Part shown: positions 9,631-19,018 of the stretch, one piece after another
Layout of the letters: each line of letters begins with the position of its first letter
Position numbering within the stretch: position 1 is the stretch's first letter
Assembly: GCA_017650105.1 (NCBI GenBank)
Contig: JAGCFO010000046.1
Coordinates: forward strand, 1 to 64,000
Reading direction: 5' to 3'
DNA: 64,000 nt
Source of the DNA: Bacteroidaceae bacterium
GTDB lineage: Bacteria; Bacteroidota; Bacteroidia; Bacteroidales; Bacteroidaceae
The notes under the pieces: generated by a model
The model's database searches: none
Told to the model about the DNA's origin: nothing
What the model saw: the letters and a program-made list of their open reading frames with translations, nothing else
Translations under genes and position numbers: made by a program

Positions 9631-11046
9631 TTATCGGCTGAGAATTTCCTTCTCGATGGTGCTTATCGACGAAGAGAGTTTCTTGTCGTAGCCCATCTGC
9701 TGGATAACCTGTGTGCACGAGTGAAGAACGGTGGTGTGGTCTTTTTTCCCGATGTACTCTCCGATGCGGGCATAGGTGATATTCTTCACATGTTTGTGCG
9801 AGAGGTACATAGCCACCTGTCGGGCAAGGACAATGTTGCGTTTGCGGCTGGTAGAGGAAAGTTCCTCATTCGTAACGTGATAGTTGTCGCACACGCTTTT
9901 TATAATCATGTCGATTGTCACCTCGCGCGGCGCACGGCGGATGGCTTGGTTGATGATTCTCTCGGCAAGCGCGATGTCTGGCTCGCGGTTGAAGACGGTT
10001 GCGTGGGCGATGATGGAGTTGAGGCTCCCTTCCAGCTCGCGAACGCTGTCGGTGATGTTTTCGGCAATGTAGTCGAGCACATCGTCAGAGACGTGCAGAC
10101 CGTCGTGCCTTACCTTGCTGGCAAGAATGGCGCGGCGCAGCTCGAAGTTCGGGCGCTCAATTTCGGCTACCAATCCCCACTTGAAGCGGGTGATGAGGCG
10201 ATCCTCGATTCCCTGCAGCGAGGCGGGAACTCTGTCGCACGTCATCACAAGTTGCTTCCCGTTCTGGTGCAGATGGTTGAAGATGTGGAAGAAAGTGTTC
10301 TGGGTTCTTTCTGCTCCAACGAATTCCTGGATGTCGTCGATGAGCAACACATCTATTGTCTGGTAGAAGTTGATGAAGTCGGTGAGTGTGTTTTTCCTTA
10401 CCGCATCCATGTACTGGACTTTGAACAGATGTGCGGAGACGTAGAGCACGCGCTTCTCAGGGTAGAGTTCTTTAACGCGGAGACCGATGGCGTTGAGGAG
10501 ATGCGTCTTGCCCACACCGCTCATTCCATAGAGGAAGAGGGGATTGAAGACGTTACGCTCGGGGTTTTTCGATATGCTCTCGGCAGCTGCGCGGGGCAAC
10601 TTGTTGCTATCTCCCTCTATGAAGTTGGCAAAGTTGTAGTTGGGGCGCAGCATCGGGTTGAGGTCCTCGGCAATGATCTGCTCGGGCTGGGGTGCCTTGT
10701 TGGTGCTCTTCAGGGCTGGCTCTTTTGAGGAGGCAGAGGAGCTGGTGCGCTTGTTTTCCGACTCCTGCTCAACGACAAGGTTGTGCGTCTTGTCGGTAAG
10801 GACGCTGTACATAAGGTCCGTGTCCGAGCCGAAAACGCGCCCTATCGTGGCATAGAGGAGGTCAACATAGTGCTCTTCGATGTATTCATACACGAATTGG
10901 CTGGGAATAGCAATCCACAAAGTGTTGTCCTCAAACTTCAACGGGTTGATGTTTGAGAACCACATTTTGTATGCTGATTCAGGAATGTTGTCGCCTATGA
11001 TGGATAGGCACTTGTTCCATTTGTTCTCCAATTCGGTCTGAATCAT
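9631..11046 (-). CDS. dnaA: Chromosomal replication initiator DnaA
   Basis: AAA+ ATPase that binds DnaA boxes and opens the replication origin. The protein has 471 residues from the ATG at 11046 (MIQTELENKWNKCLSII); the in-frame extension upstream is not DnaA-like. Domain I is at 1-90, a Ser/Glu-rich linker at about 90-130, and the AAA+ domain holds Walker A GMSGVGKTHLL (about 173-183) and Walker B LLIDDIQEF (about 232-240). The C-terminal helix-turn-helix carries the DnaA signature around DHTTVLHSC (about 435-443). It is flanked by nrdJ and the MCE gene. I saw no clear DnaA boxes next to it, so the origin need not be here. Confidence 0.96.
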   Translation of the reverse strand: MIQTELENKWNKCLSIIGDNIPESAYKMWFSNINPLKFEDNTLWIAIPSQFVYEYIEEHYVDLLYATIGRVFGSDTDLMYSVLTDKTHNLVVEQESENKRTSSSASSKEPALKSTNKAPQPEQIIAEDLNPMLRPNYNFANFIEGDSNKLPRAAAESISKNPERNVFNPLFLYGMSGVGKTHLLNAIGLRVKELYPEKRVLYVSAHLFKVQYMDAVRKNTLTDFINFYQTIDVLLIDDIQEFVGAERTQNTFFHIFNHLHQNGKQLVMTCDRVPASLQGIEDRLITRFKWGLVAEIERPNFELRRAILASKVRHDGLHVSDDVLDYIAENITDSVRELEGSLNSIIAHATVFNREPDIALAERIINQAIRRAPREVTIDMIIKSVCDNYHVTNEELSSTSRKRNIVLARQVAMYLSHKHVKNITYARIGEYIGKKDHTTVLHSCTQVIQQMGYDKKLSSSISTIEKEILSR

Positions 11047-11629
11047 TTGTTTTTCTGTCTCTTCTTTTCCTTCAACTTCTCCATCGGGACAGCGCAAAAA
11101 CGTATACTTTCGCTTGTGGCGACGTACGATTTAAGGCTTGTCTGTCCGGGTGGATTTTCAAACAATTTTCAATGCAAATTTCGCTATCTTTTTTTATCTG
11201 TGCAAGAGGGTGAGGAATAGTGTTTTTTTGCGTTTTTCTAACTGCTTGTTTTTTAAGTTTGTGCTATTTTGTGTGCTAAAGAGCATAAATAAAAGTTTGC
11301 AAATTTATATGGTCCTGTTTTATAGAAAGTTATGCAGTTTCGTTGTTGTTAATAATAGGGTTTGGAAGGGTGTTCCCTAAACTATATAAATGATGATTTT
11401 TCAGTTATTTATGATTAAATGCTCAAGTCTTGAATTATCTTTTATTATTTAGAATAATTTTATATTAGGCTCAATTTTTGGAAAAAAATCGCTTGTTTTT
11501 TCAGGTATAATCGAGAGCTATTTTCCGCTTATACTTGCTCATTTTTGCTCCCTTTTTTCTAAGAAAAAAGGGTATATAAAACTGATGATAGGGAAGGCTG
11601 TATTCCTGAATTTTTATGTTCGGAAGGCA
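11047..11629. other. AT-rich gap upstream of dnaA
   Basis: This 583-nt non-coding region is strongly AT-rich with long T- and A-runs. It must hold the dnaA promoter, but no exact TTTG/TAnnTTTG pair is evident. No convincing TTATCCACA-type box was found. The clearest structure is the inverted repeat at 11550-11572. Confidence 0.6.
11550..11572. repeat. Perfect 11-bp inverted repeat around one base
   Basis: CCCTTTTTTCT (11550-11560), a single A, then AGAAAAAAGGG (11562-11572). It lies 58 nt past the stop of the MCE gene and about 500 nt upstream of dnaA. It may act as an MCE-gene terminator or as a protein-binding site. Confidence 0.6.
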
Positions 11630-12514
11630 CTATTTTTTCCAAAATTTGATGTAGTGCGATGGATGTTCGCGGATGTCATTGATGAGGGTTTCCGCATCGG
11701 TGCAAACCTTATTCAGATTTTCATAAAGGGTAGGGTCGGAGAGGAGCAATCCAGCTGTCCCTTCCTTACTGTTGAGCTCAGATGAGACTTTGTTAAGATT
11801 CTTGATTGTTTCGTCAAGTTGATTCACAAGGACTCTCAAATCAACTGCATTCGTTGCTTGAGAGAGTTGCTTCGTAATGGAGTCTAAATCTGAGCTGACG
11901 CTATTCAGTTTACTAATGAGGCTGCCCGCAGGAGCGGTTAACGAACTGATTTGATTGATTGTACGGTTGGCGTTTGCCGTGAGGCTTTCAGCGTTGTGAA
12001 GAGAGCGGACAAGGGATGAATCGCTCGTCAGCGTGTTAATAGACAATAGGATGGAGTCGAGCCTCGGTATGAGAGATGTGATTTTCGGCATCATCGCGGA
12101 GATTTGCGAAAGGGTTCCTTTGTCTATATTTCCCTGAAGGGTATCTCCCGGTGTGAGGAAATGGTCTTTACTGTCTGCCAGGATAAGATTCATATTAACG
12201 CTGCCGAGAAGTTCCGTCTCAAGCACGGCAACACTTCCGGAAGGGATGCGAAGGTCCTTGTTGATTTTGAGTCGTACGACAATATTGTCGGGATTATTAT
12301 AATTGTAGGAGATGCCGTCGACGATGCCTATGCGCACTCCATTTGTGTAAATGGGAGTTGTATTCGACAGTCCTGTCACATCGGTGTAGCAAGCATAGTA
12401 AACATTGTTTTTGGAAAACAAGTTCTTGCCTTTCAGAAAGTTGATGCCGATGTACAGTAAAGCAAGGGCAAGGAGAAATGTGAAAGCGATGACTATTTCT
12501 TTTGTTTTGCTCAT
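11630..12514 (-). CDS. MCE / MlaD family lipid-transport protein
   Basis: A 294-residue inner-membrane-anchored periplasmic protein. One N-terminal membrane helix (about 7-27, IVIAFTFLLALALLYIGINF) is followed by an MCE domain (about 37-115: YTDVTGLSNTTPIYTNGVRIG, then VAVLETELLGSVNMNLI). A long helical tail with Ser/Leu/Asn heptad-like repeats runs to the C-terminus. MlaD-type proteins form hexamers that carry phospholipids between the membranes together with an ABC transporter; the transporter genes are not in this window. It follows the amidase gene on the same strand after 147 nt that contain a 21-bp repeat array. Confidence 0.88.
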   Translation of the reverse strand: MSKTKEIVIAFTFLLALALLYIGINFLKGKNLFSKNNVYYACYTDVTGLSNTTPIYTNGVRIGIVDGISYNYNNPDNIVVRLKINKDLRIPSGSVAVLETELLGSVNMNLILADSKDHFLTPGDTLQGNIDKGTLSQISAMMPKITSLIPRLDSILLSINTLTSDSSLVRSLHNAESLTANANRTINQISSLTAPAGSLISKLNSVSSDLDSITKQLSQATNAVDLRVLVNQLDETIKNLNKVSSELNSKEGTAGLLLSDPTLYENLNKVCTDAETLINDIREHPSHYIKFWKK

Positions 12515-12569
12515 GTCTTGTCGGGAAGGCTGTTAGACGGCTCTTTTGCCTATACGTCGATATGTGTTA

Positions 12570-12632
12570 CTCAAAAAAATTTTTGGAGAAGGAATCTCGC
12601 GATATGAAGAAAGAAAAAAAAATTATGAAGAA
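12570..12632 (-). repeat. 21-bp repeat array, 3 units
   Basis: GGAGAA/GAAGAA hexamers end at 12590, 12611 and 12632, in exact 21-bp phase. Cores include an A-run unit and ATCTCGCGATAT. It lies between the amidase and MCE genes. Confidence 0.78.
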
Positions 12633-12661
12633 AGAATAATTCTTCGTTTGTTCTCGAAAAT

Positions 12662-13864
12662 TTAATGGGTTGAATTATACTCCTCGATTGCCTTCTTGAT
12701 GTCCATCCGTTCTCCGTTGCGGAAGGCGACAATGAAAGCATCCTTGAACGTTTGGCTGATTTTCTTTCTCAGTTGCTGGATTTCAGCCAGATTTGCCGAC
12801 TCACCCTTCGTGTATCTATACCAACCGTTGTCTTTATAGAATCCGTCGGGCTTGATTCCCTTGAACTGGCTGCTGCCCGAAGGCAACTCTTTGTCGGAGG
12901 AGAGGAACTGTACCTTGAAAAGTATCTCCGAGGTGTTCGTGAGGGCTTTTTCTTGCTCGTTTTCAGCTATCTGAGCTTCCTTTGGAACATCCTTTGACTG
13001 GGTTCCTTCATTAATGGTAGTTTTCTCTTCCTTGTTGATTTGCTCTTTGTTTGAAACCTCCTTTTTCTGACTCTCTTTTGTATCGACTTTCTTCTGCTGA
13101 TCTTTCTGCAAGTCAGAATAGTAGGCGTCAAAGGCATTTGCGATGCTATTGCTGCACTTTTCCTTGCCGTTTGAAGAGTTCAAGAAACTGCATTCGTTAG
13201 CATTGCTTATGAAGCCGAGTTCTACAAGAATGCTGGGCATTGAAGTGGCGTGCAAGACGAGGAAACCGGCTTGATGCACTCCTCTATTATGCCGTCCTGC
13301 GGTAGAAACCAGTTCCTTCTGCACCTTTTCGGCAAACCGAATACTTTCGTTAAGGTACTCGCTTTGCATAAACTCGAAGATAATGGTGCTTTCGGGCGAG
13401 TTAGGATCGTAGCCTTGATAGTTTTTCTCGTAATCTTTCTCAAGAAGGATTACGCTGTTTTCTCGTTTTGCTACATTCAGGTTAGCCGATGTTCGCTTGT
13501 CTTCTGTTCCTAGCACAAACACTTCTGCTCCGTTTGCCTGCCGGCTCTCTGCAGCATTAGTGTGAATGGATATGAACAAATCAGCTTTCGCTTTGTTTGC
13601 TATTGCAGCACGCCCGTTTAGGGTTACATACACGTCCTTTTTGCGTGTATAGAGCACTTTCACATCAGGGTGTCGCTTCTGAATCAGTTCTCCTGTGCGC
13701 AGAGCTACGCTCAGCGCGATGTCTTTCTCATTGATCTTTCTATTAGCGCTTTGCGAGCCTGGATCTTTTCCTCCGTGCCCCGCGTCAATTACGACAACGA
13801 ACTCCTCGGCGGCAAATGCTACCGAGGAGAACGTTAAGAATAGTATGAGAAAGAATCTTCTCAT
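12662..13864 (-). CDS. N-acetylmuramoyl-L-alanine amidase with SPOR-like tail
   Basis: A 400-residue exported Amidase_3 enzyme that cleaves the amide between MurNAc and the stem peptide during cell-wall remodelling. A signal peptide (about 1-18) leads into the zinc amidase fold at about 20-235. Motifs are VVIDAGHGGKDPGS (zinc His), LFISIHTNA (zinc His) and ILVELGFISNANE (catalytic Glu). A Lys/Glu/Gln-rich linker (about 236-310) connects to a C-terminal SPOR-like domain (about 315-395, FKVQFLSSDKEL to AFIVAFRNG), which in relatives binds septal peptidoglycan. The ATG is only 12 nt after the stop of the upstream susD gene, and no separate promoter was recognised. Confidence 0.93.
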   Translation of the reverse strand: MRRFFLILFLTFSSVAFAAEEFVVVIDAGHGGKDPGSQSANRKINEKDIALSVALRTGELIQKRHPDVKVLYTRKKDVYVTLNGRAAIANKAKADLFISIHTNAAESRQANGAEVFVLGTEDKRTSANLNVAKRENSVILLEKDYEKNYQGYDPNSPESTIIFEFMQSEYLNESIRFAEKVQKELVSTAGRHNRGVHQAGFLVLHATSMPSILVELGFISNANECSFLNSSNGKEKCSNSIANAFDAYYSDLQKDQQKKVDTKESQKKEVSNKEQINKEEKTTINEGTQSKDVPKEAQIAENEQEKALTNTSEILFKVQFLSSDKELPSGSSQFKGIKPDGFYKDNGWYRYTKGESANLAEIQQLRKKISQTFKDAFIVAFRNGERMDIKKAIEEYNSTH

Positions 13865-13876
13865 CAGGATTCCGTT

Positions 13877-15667
13877 TTACTTAAAGGGGAGATACCAATT
13901 CTCTTTGTTAAGCAACTTGTTGTAAAGCGTCTCATCGCGATTCTCAGAACCCTTTCTGCAAGCAACTTTATTAGCCAAGTATTCGGCTCCTCTTCGGTTT
14001 GCCACACGTACTAGGTCTGTAAAGCGGTTGCCTTCAAATGTCATCTCAAGAGCCAACTCATCAACGATAAGATCCTCTACATAGCGGATAGTATCAGCGA
14101 AGGTGATAGGCTGTTCAGGCTCGTAGTCGTAGTAAGTGGCAATAGCAGTAGGACTAACCACATAGCTTGTCGTGTCGAGATATATTTCACCACAACCACG
14201 TGCATGTACGCCCAAAAGATTGTCGCGCATATCTTCACGATAGGGACGATATGCTGCATTCTCTCCATCGGCGGGGAAAAGAAGGTCGAAGGGGTCTTTC
14301 AGCAGGCTGAATGCCTGAAGGGCTTTCTGTCCGTCTCCCTCTTGCTCTGCAAGGCAGTTGAGAGCTTCTGCTGCGCGAAGGTAAACAAGTGCACGACGAT
14401 AGAAAATCAGATATCGTGGAACGGCCTTGATGGTTCCATCGGGATTACGTGATGAAGTAGCAGCAAACTTGTCAATCATTTCATACTCCAAATCATCATC
14501 CTTGACTTCACGGAGGATGGCTTTACGACGCTGATCCCCCTTGTTAGTGTAAAGGGTGAAGTCGTTTCTGGTTGCGGGAGTGTTTTCTTGAGACTTCATG
14601 CAGTAAACTTGCTTTTCGCTAAGTTCTTCCCATAGGTTGGAACCAACAAGTTGATGCGTATTATCGCTAGCAGTGAAGAGGCTGGCAACCTCAGACACAG
14701 TTCCGTTTTCTGTACTGCTTTCCATTGGGGTTACCATCAGCGCTTCTGAACCGCTACCGCAAATGGTTGCACTAAGGAATGCGCTGGTATAACCATAATT
14801 AATAGTGGATGGATCAGTATCGCGGTTAGAACGGATGTATGCACGCCCTCCACCCAGAGGAACAAGTCCTGGGAACTTCGTGTTTTCTGGGCCTGTAGTC
14901 AGATTGGCAAAGGTGATAAAGTTCTTAGTAAGATATGCGTAGTAAGTATCCCATGCATTCTGATAGTCACCAGACCAGAGATAGAAGTCGCCAATTACTA
15001 GCTGAAGGGGAGGGAAGAGTGTCTGCGCATCGGTACCTGCATTGGAGATTCCTTTCCATGAAGGGAACTCATAGTCCTTGTTTACGAACGGAAGCAGTTC
15101 GGGAATAAGCTTGGCTCCAATTTGTGCTACATCAAGCTTAGGATAATCTGCTTCAGACTCAGCAACAGTAGTGATAGGGTTCGTGAAGAACGGAACCTTT
15201 CCATAGTTGATAGCAAGCTGAAGATAAGTCCAGGCACGAATTGCAAGCGCTCCTACATACTCGTCAACCATAACCTTTTTGTTGTTATGCGCCAAAGTGG
15301 TGTCAAGGTTATTGATGATGTAGTTACAGTTGTTAATCACAGCATAGTAATCACGGACATTCAGATACTCGTTGTCGGAATCAAAGTTGAATTCAGAGAT
15401 GTTGCGCAGCGATGCTTTGGTGTTATCGTTGACATCAACAAGATCACCTCTTACCTCTCCCAGAATAATGTAACGGTCGGCAATCTGCTGGAGGAGGTGT
15501 AGAACACCAAGTGTTGAGTATACAGAGTCGGCAGTATTCCCAAGGTCGTTTACTTTCTCATAAGCGACACTATTGGAACTGATATCGAACATATCGGCAC
15601 ACGATACCATCGTCGAGGCTATTACAAAAGCCATCAGACAAACGATTATGGATGATTTTCTTTTCAT
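13877..15667 (-). CDS. SusD/RagB family outer-membrane lipoprotein
   Basis: A 596-residue surface lipoprotein that would cap the SusC channel encoded just upstream (48-nt gap) and bind its substrate. The chosen ATG at 15667 begins a lipoprotein signal (MKRKSSIIVCLMAFVIAS, lipobox MVSC), followed by an acidic/aromatic stretch; an ATG 33 nt upstream is less likely. SusD features are the conserved N-terminal helix region (SVYSTLGVLHLLQQIADRYI), LAIRAWTYLQLAINYGKVPF at about 155-175, and the typical C-terminal ERGNRF-like segment (EMTFEGNRFTDLVRVANRR). It is the last gene of the FAS1/SusCD locus. The substrate cannot be read from sequence. Confidence 0.92.
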   Translation of the reverse strand: MKRKSSIIVCLMAFVIASTMVSCADMFDISSNSVAYEKVNDLGNTADSVYSTLGVLHLLQQIADRYIILGEVRGDLVDVNDNTKASLRNISEFNFDSDNEYLNVRDYYAVINNCNYIINNLDTTLAHNNKKVMVDEYVGALAIRAWTYLQLAINYGKVPFFTNPITTVAESEADYPKLDVAQIGAKLIPELLPFVNKDYEFPSWKGISNAGTDAQTLFPPLQLVIGDFYLWSGDYQNAWDTYYAYLTKNFITFANLTTGPENTKFPGLVPLGGGRAYIRSNRDTDPSTINYGYTSAFLSATICGSGSEALMVTPMESSTENGTVSEVASLFTASDNTHQLVGSNLWEELSEKQVYCMKSQENTPATRNDFTLYTNKGDQRRKAILREVKDDDLEYEMIDKFAATSSRNPDGTIKAVPRYLIFYRRALVYLRAAEALNCLAEQEGDGQKALQAFSLLKDPFDLLFPADGENAAYRPYREDMRDNLLGVHARGCGEIYLDTTSYVVSPTAIATYYDYEPEQPITFADTIRYVEDLIVDELALEMTFEGNRFTDLVRVANRRGAEYLANKVACRKGSENRDETLYNKLLNKENWYLPFK

Positions 15668-15715
15668 ATTGTGTGAAATGTTTTTTAAGATAAGTGACAC
15701 TCGGATAGATTTCTA

Positions 15716-18700
15716 TTAGAGGTTAATCTTTACACCAAGGTGGAAGCTACGGCTCTGTCCAAGCAAGCCAGCGTCAATGCCCTGGAAGAGAACATTATTG
15801 CTGAATGAGAATTCAGGATCGCTGCCCAGATAGTTGGTGACAGTAAAGAGGTTGTTTGCCTCGCACCATACGGTAAGACCTTGGAGCCAAGACAGAGAAA
15901 CAGGAACCTTATATGAAAGAGTCACGTTTCTCAGACGAATGAAGGAACCGTCTTCAATCCAACGATCAGAGAAACGATTGTTTCCAAGTGGATCACCATA
16001 AGATGCCTTGGGGAAGGATGTTACGTCTCCTTCAGTCTGCCAACGGTTGCAGAGAGCAACAGTCTGGTTGTAGAAGGTGCTACCGCTTTCAAGCAGTGAG
16101 CGCTGATAGTTGTAAATGTCGTTTCCATAAACATAGTTTACGATGGCGCTCAATGTGAAGTGGCGATAGCTCAAGTTAGAGGTAATATTACCGAATACGT
16201 CAGGATTGGGGTCGCCGATTATAGCGCGATCGTTTTCATCAATGTAGTTGTCTGTATTCTGGTTGATGAAACGAACGTCTCCTGCACCAAATTCAGTTGT
16301 CTTTCCAGTCTTTGTATCAAGAGTGGAGAGTGCTTTTCCGTTTTGGGTTGGAACGTCTTCAGCTTTTGAGTAAACACCATCGGTCTTGTATCCGTAGAAT
16401 ACTCCTACAGGCTGGCCAACAGCTGTCATGATTGTGCCGTCATATACGGAAGTTGTATACCCGTAGAGGCTGCCGTCTGTGCCATTTGCATAGGTATCAC
16501 CGTCGGGAAGAGAAACAATGGCATTTTTGTAGTGTGCAGCACTTACTCCAAGTTCCCACTTCCAATTTTTGGCGTTGATGATTCTGCCCATTACGTTAAC
16601 GTCGACTCCATCGTTCTTAAGAGAACCTCCATTGCACCAGTAATTCTCAAGACCCGAAACGCTATTGAGGCTTTTTGTCGTAAGAAGGTTGTTGGTAACA
16701 TTGTGGTAAAGATCGGTCTTTACTTTCAGTCTATTGTTGAATAAGACAGCTTCAAGGCCTACATTTGCACGGTTGGTGGTTTCCCATTGAATGGACTGGT
16801 TTCCGATATTCTTTAGCTCAAAGCCCATCGTCTTACCTTGGAACTTGACTGTTCCGAAATATGCGAATGCTGCGTTGTTGCCCACATTGTCGTTACCAGA
16901 CTGTTCAAATCCTGCTGTCAGCTTCAAGAAATTGATAGCATTTGTTTTGAACCAAGGCTCTGCACTTATGAGCCATCCGGCTTGAACTCCCGGGAAGATA
17001 CCCCAGCTAACTCCAGCGGCATGCAAACCGTTCTCTGTCTCGCGTCCGAAACGGGAAGAAGTCTCAGCAGAGAGAGTTGCCTCAAGGAAGTATTTGTTTC
17101 GATAGTTGTAATCAGCGTTAACATAGTAGGCAAGATTACGCCAAACGTCGTTTATTCCCTCTTGGTCAAGGAAGTCATATGCGGAACTGATGTCGGGCAA
17201 TTTGTCGTTACCTGTATTGTGGCATGACTGATACTTTGAATCGTAAGCAAAGTTCGAATAACGTCCTCCAGCTGTTGCATAGATGTTATGGTCACCCAAA
17301 CGCTTTGTCCAGTCGAGATGAATGTTTCCATAGACACTACTTTCTTTCGAGAAGAAGGAGCGTACCTCATTGTCAGAGTAGCCTAATCCTGCAATATAGA
17401 AGCTGGGGGAACCAGTCATCGGACGGAAGTATTTTTCGTTGGTACGATGGAGGGTGTAGTTAAACAGAGCATAAGCAGTGAAACCTTTACCCAAAGACCA
17501 CTCAGGAGCGATAGTAACATCAAAGACTGTGTATTCCTGATTATTCTTGTTGTTTCCATCACCGAACTCAAATACCGTCAAAGGATTGGCATAGCTGTTG
17601 TTTCTGGTGTTTACATCAAAGTTTGCAAAAACATCGGCTCCTTCGTAAGCTGTGGTCAATTCTCCTGTGTTGCTAAACTTGTAAGGACTCAGGAAAGGAG
17701 CTTTAATCAGCGAGAGGAATCCAGGAGATGATAAGGGTTCTGCATTGAGGTCATAAGGAATACCATCGTTGCGGATGTCGCGAGCTGTACGTGTGAAAGC
17801 AATGTCGAAACGAGTCTTTACGTTATCAGCCAAGATAATGTCGGTATTGAAACGGATGTTCAAACGATTGAAATCATTGCTTTTTATGGTGCTTTGAGCA
17901 TCTGAGTAGCCTAACGAGAAGTTATACATAGCTGCGTCGTCTCCTCCTTGCACATTCACTTTATAGTTTTGTGACCAAGCCTCTCTGTAAACATAATCAG
18001 ACCAATTAGTCTCATTGTGATACATATTGTAGTAGTAGTTGGTCGGATCGTTCCAAAGGAAGGGGAAACGGGTTCTGGTAGTTGTTACACCGCCCATCAG
18101 TTCGTTGGCATATGTACGATACTGAGCAGAATTCATCATTGTTGGCAGAGTAGGCTCCATTGTGAATCCTCCGTAAGCCTTCACATCGATGCGGGTAGCC
18201 ATGCTGTGTCCGCGCTTGGTGTTGATGAGAATAACACCGTTAGCGCCTTTAGCACCATAAAGAGCAGTTCCATTCTTCAGTATGGTGATATTGTCAATAT
18301 CGTCCACGTCGATTCCAGCAAGGATATTGTTGAAAAATCCTTCATGAACGGCTTCGTATCCGTCTTGCAGATCTTGGAATACACCATCAAGAATGACAAG
18401 AGGCTGAGTAGACGTGTTCAAAGTATTAATACCCTGAATCATCATTAAGGCTCCCATGCCTGGAGTGCCAGAACGCGTGATTGTACGAATGTCTGCACCC
18501 AGTTTGCGCTGGAGTTCGCCCTCAGCAGTAATAGCTGTTGTCAAATCTACATTGGTGGAAGCCTTTGCAGTGACGTCAAATTCATTCTTTACGAAAGATG
18601 TGAATACTTCATCATATATCTCAATGTCTTTTTCCGGCTGGCGAGCGGGGATTATCACGCTGTTGTATCCAGGGGTCGAAACATAAAGAGAAGTGATTGA

Positions 18701-18985
18701 TTTAGGTATGCTTAAGTTGAATGTGCCGTCTTGCCCAGTCATGGAGGTATAACGGTTATTGCCGAAACCTTCAACACGCACGCCCGGAAGTGGCTCTTGG
18801 GTTATTGCATCCACAACTCTTCCCGACAACTTTGTCAAGTTCTCGTTTGAAACGGCTTGCCTGGCTGGTACTGTGACTGAGTCGGCAGGTTCTTCTGCAA
18901 AAGTAGTAACTGTTCCAGCAAAACAAGCTAAGCAGAAGGTGAAAGCTGTTGCCAATCTGAAATGTTTTTTCATATTTGTCTTCAT
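15716..18985 (-). CDS. SusC/RagA TonB-linked outer-membrane transporter
   Basis: A 1089-residue TonB-dependent porin partner of the downstream SusD protein. A signal peptide (about 1-30) is followed by a CarboxypepD_reg-like domain (about 52-125, LSGRVVDAITQEPLPGVRVEG), a plug domain with the SusC hallmark NITILKNGTALYGAKGANGVILI (read in two pieces around 240-262), then a 22-strand-type barrel ending in aromatic beta-strand sequence (SRSFHLGVKINL). A second Met (MKKHF) 12 nt downstream is an alternative start. It lies 33 nt after the 558-residue FAS1 gene. The plug reads GTALYGAKGANG where many family members have DASAAIYGSRGANG. Confidence 0.93.
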   Translation of the reverse strand: MKTNMKKHFRLATAFTFCLACFAGTVTTFAEEPADSVTVPARQAVSNENLTKLSGRVVDAITQEPLPGVRVEGFGNNRYTSMTGQDGTFNLSIPKSITSLYVSTPGYNSVIIPARQPEKDIEIYDEVFTSFVKNEFDVTAKASTNVDLTTAITAEGELQRKLGADIRTITRSGTPGMGALMMIQGINTLNTSTQPLVILDGVFQDLQDGYEAVHEGFFNNILAGIDVDDIDNITILKNGTALYGAKGANGVILINTKRGHSMATRIDVKAYGGFTMEPTLPTMMNSAQYRTYANELMGGVTTTRTRFPFLWNDPTNYYYNMYHNETNWSDYVYREAWSQNYKVNVQGGDDAAMYNFSLGYSDAQSTIKSNDFNRLNIRFNTDIILADNVKTRFDIAFTRTARDIRNDGIPYDLNAEPLSSPGFLSLIKAPFLSPYKFSNTGELTTAYEGADVFANFDVNTRNNSYANPLTVFEFGDGNNKNNQEYTVFDVTIAPEWSLGKGFTAYALFNYTLHRTNEKYFRPMTGSPSFYIAGLGYSDNEVRSFFSKESSVYGNIHLDWTKRLGDHNIYATAGGRYSNFAYDSKYQSCHNTGNDKLPDISSAYDFLDQEGINDVWRNLAYYVNADYNYRNKYFLEATLSAETSSRFGRETENGLHAAGVSWGIFPGVQAGWLISAEPWFKTNAINFLKLTAGFEQSGNDNVGNNAAFAYFGTVKFQGKTMGFELKNIGNQSIQWETTNRANVGLEAVLFNNRLKVKTDLYHNVTNNLLTTKSLNSVSGLENYWCNGGSLKNDGVDVNVMGRIINAKNWKWELGVSAAHYKNAIVSLPDGDTYANGTDGSLYGYTTSVYDGTIMTAVGQPVGVFYGYKTDGVYSKAEDVPTQNGKALSTLDTKTGKTTEFGAGDVRFINQNTDNYIDENDRAIIGDPNPDVFGNITSNLSYRHFTLSAIVNYVYGNDIYNYQRSLLESGSTFYNQTVALCNRWQTEGDVTSFPKASYGDPLGNNRFSDRWIEDGSFIRLRNVTLSYKVPVSLSWLQGLTVWCEANNLFTVTNYLGSDPEFSFSNNVLFQGIDAGLLGQSRSFHLGVKINL

Positions 18986-19018
18986 AGTCTTTCTTATTTA
19001 AGGTTATTGGAACAGTAA

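Noticed and set aside
11047..11629. Replication origin next to dnaA
   Set aside because: AT-rich and well placed, but no clear DnaA-box set could be found by eye; kept only as a possibility.
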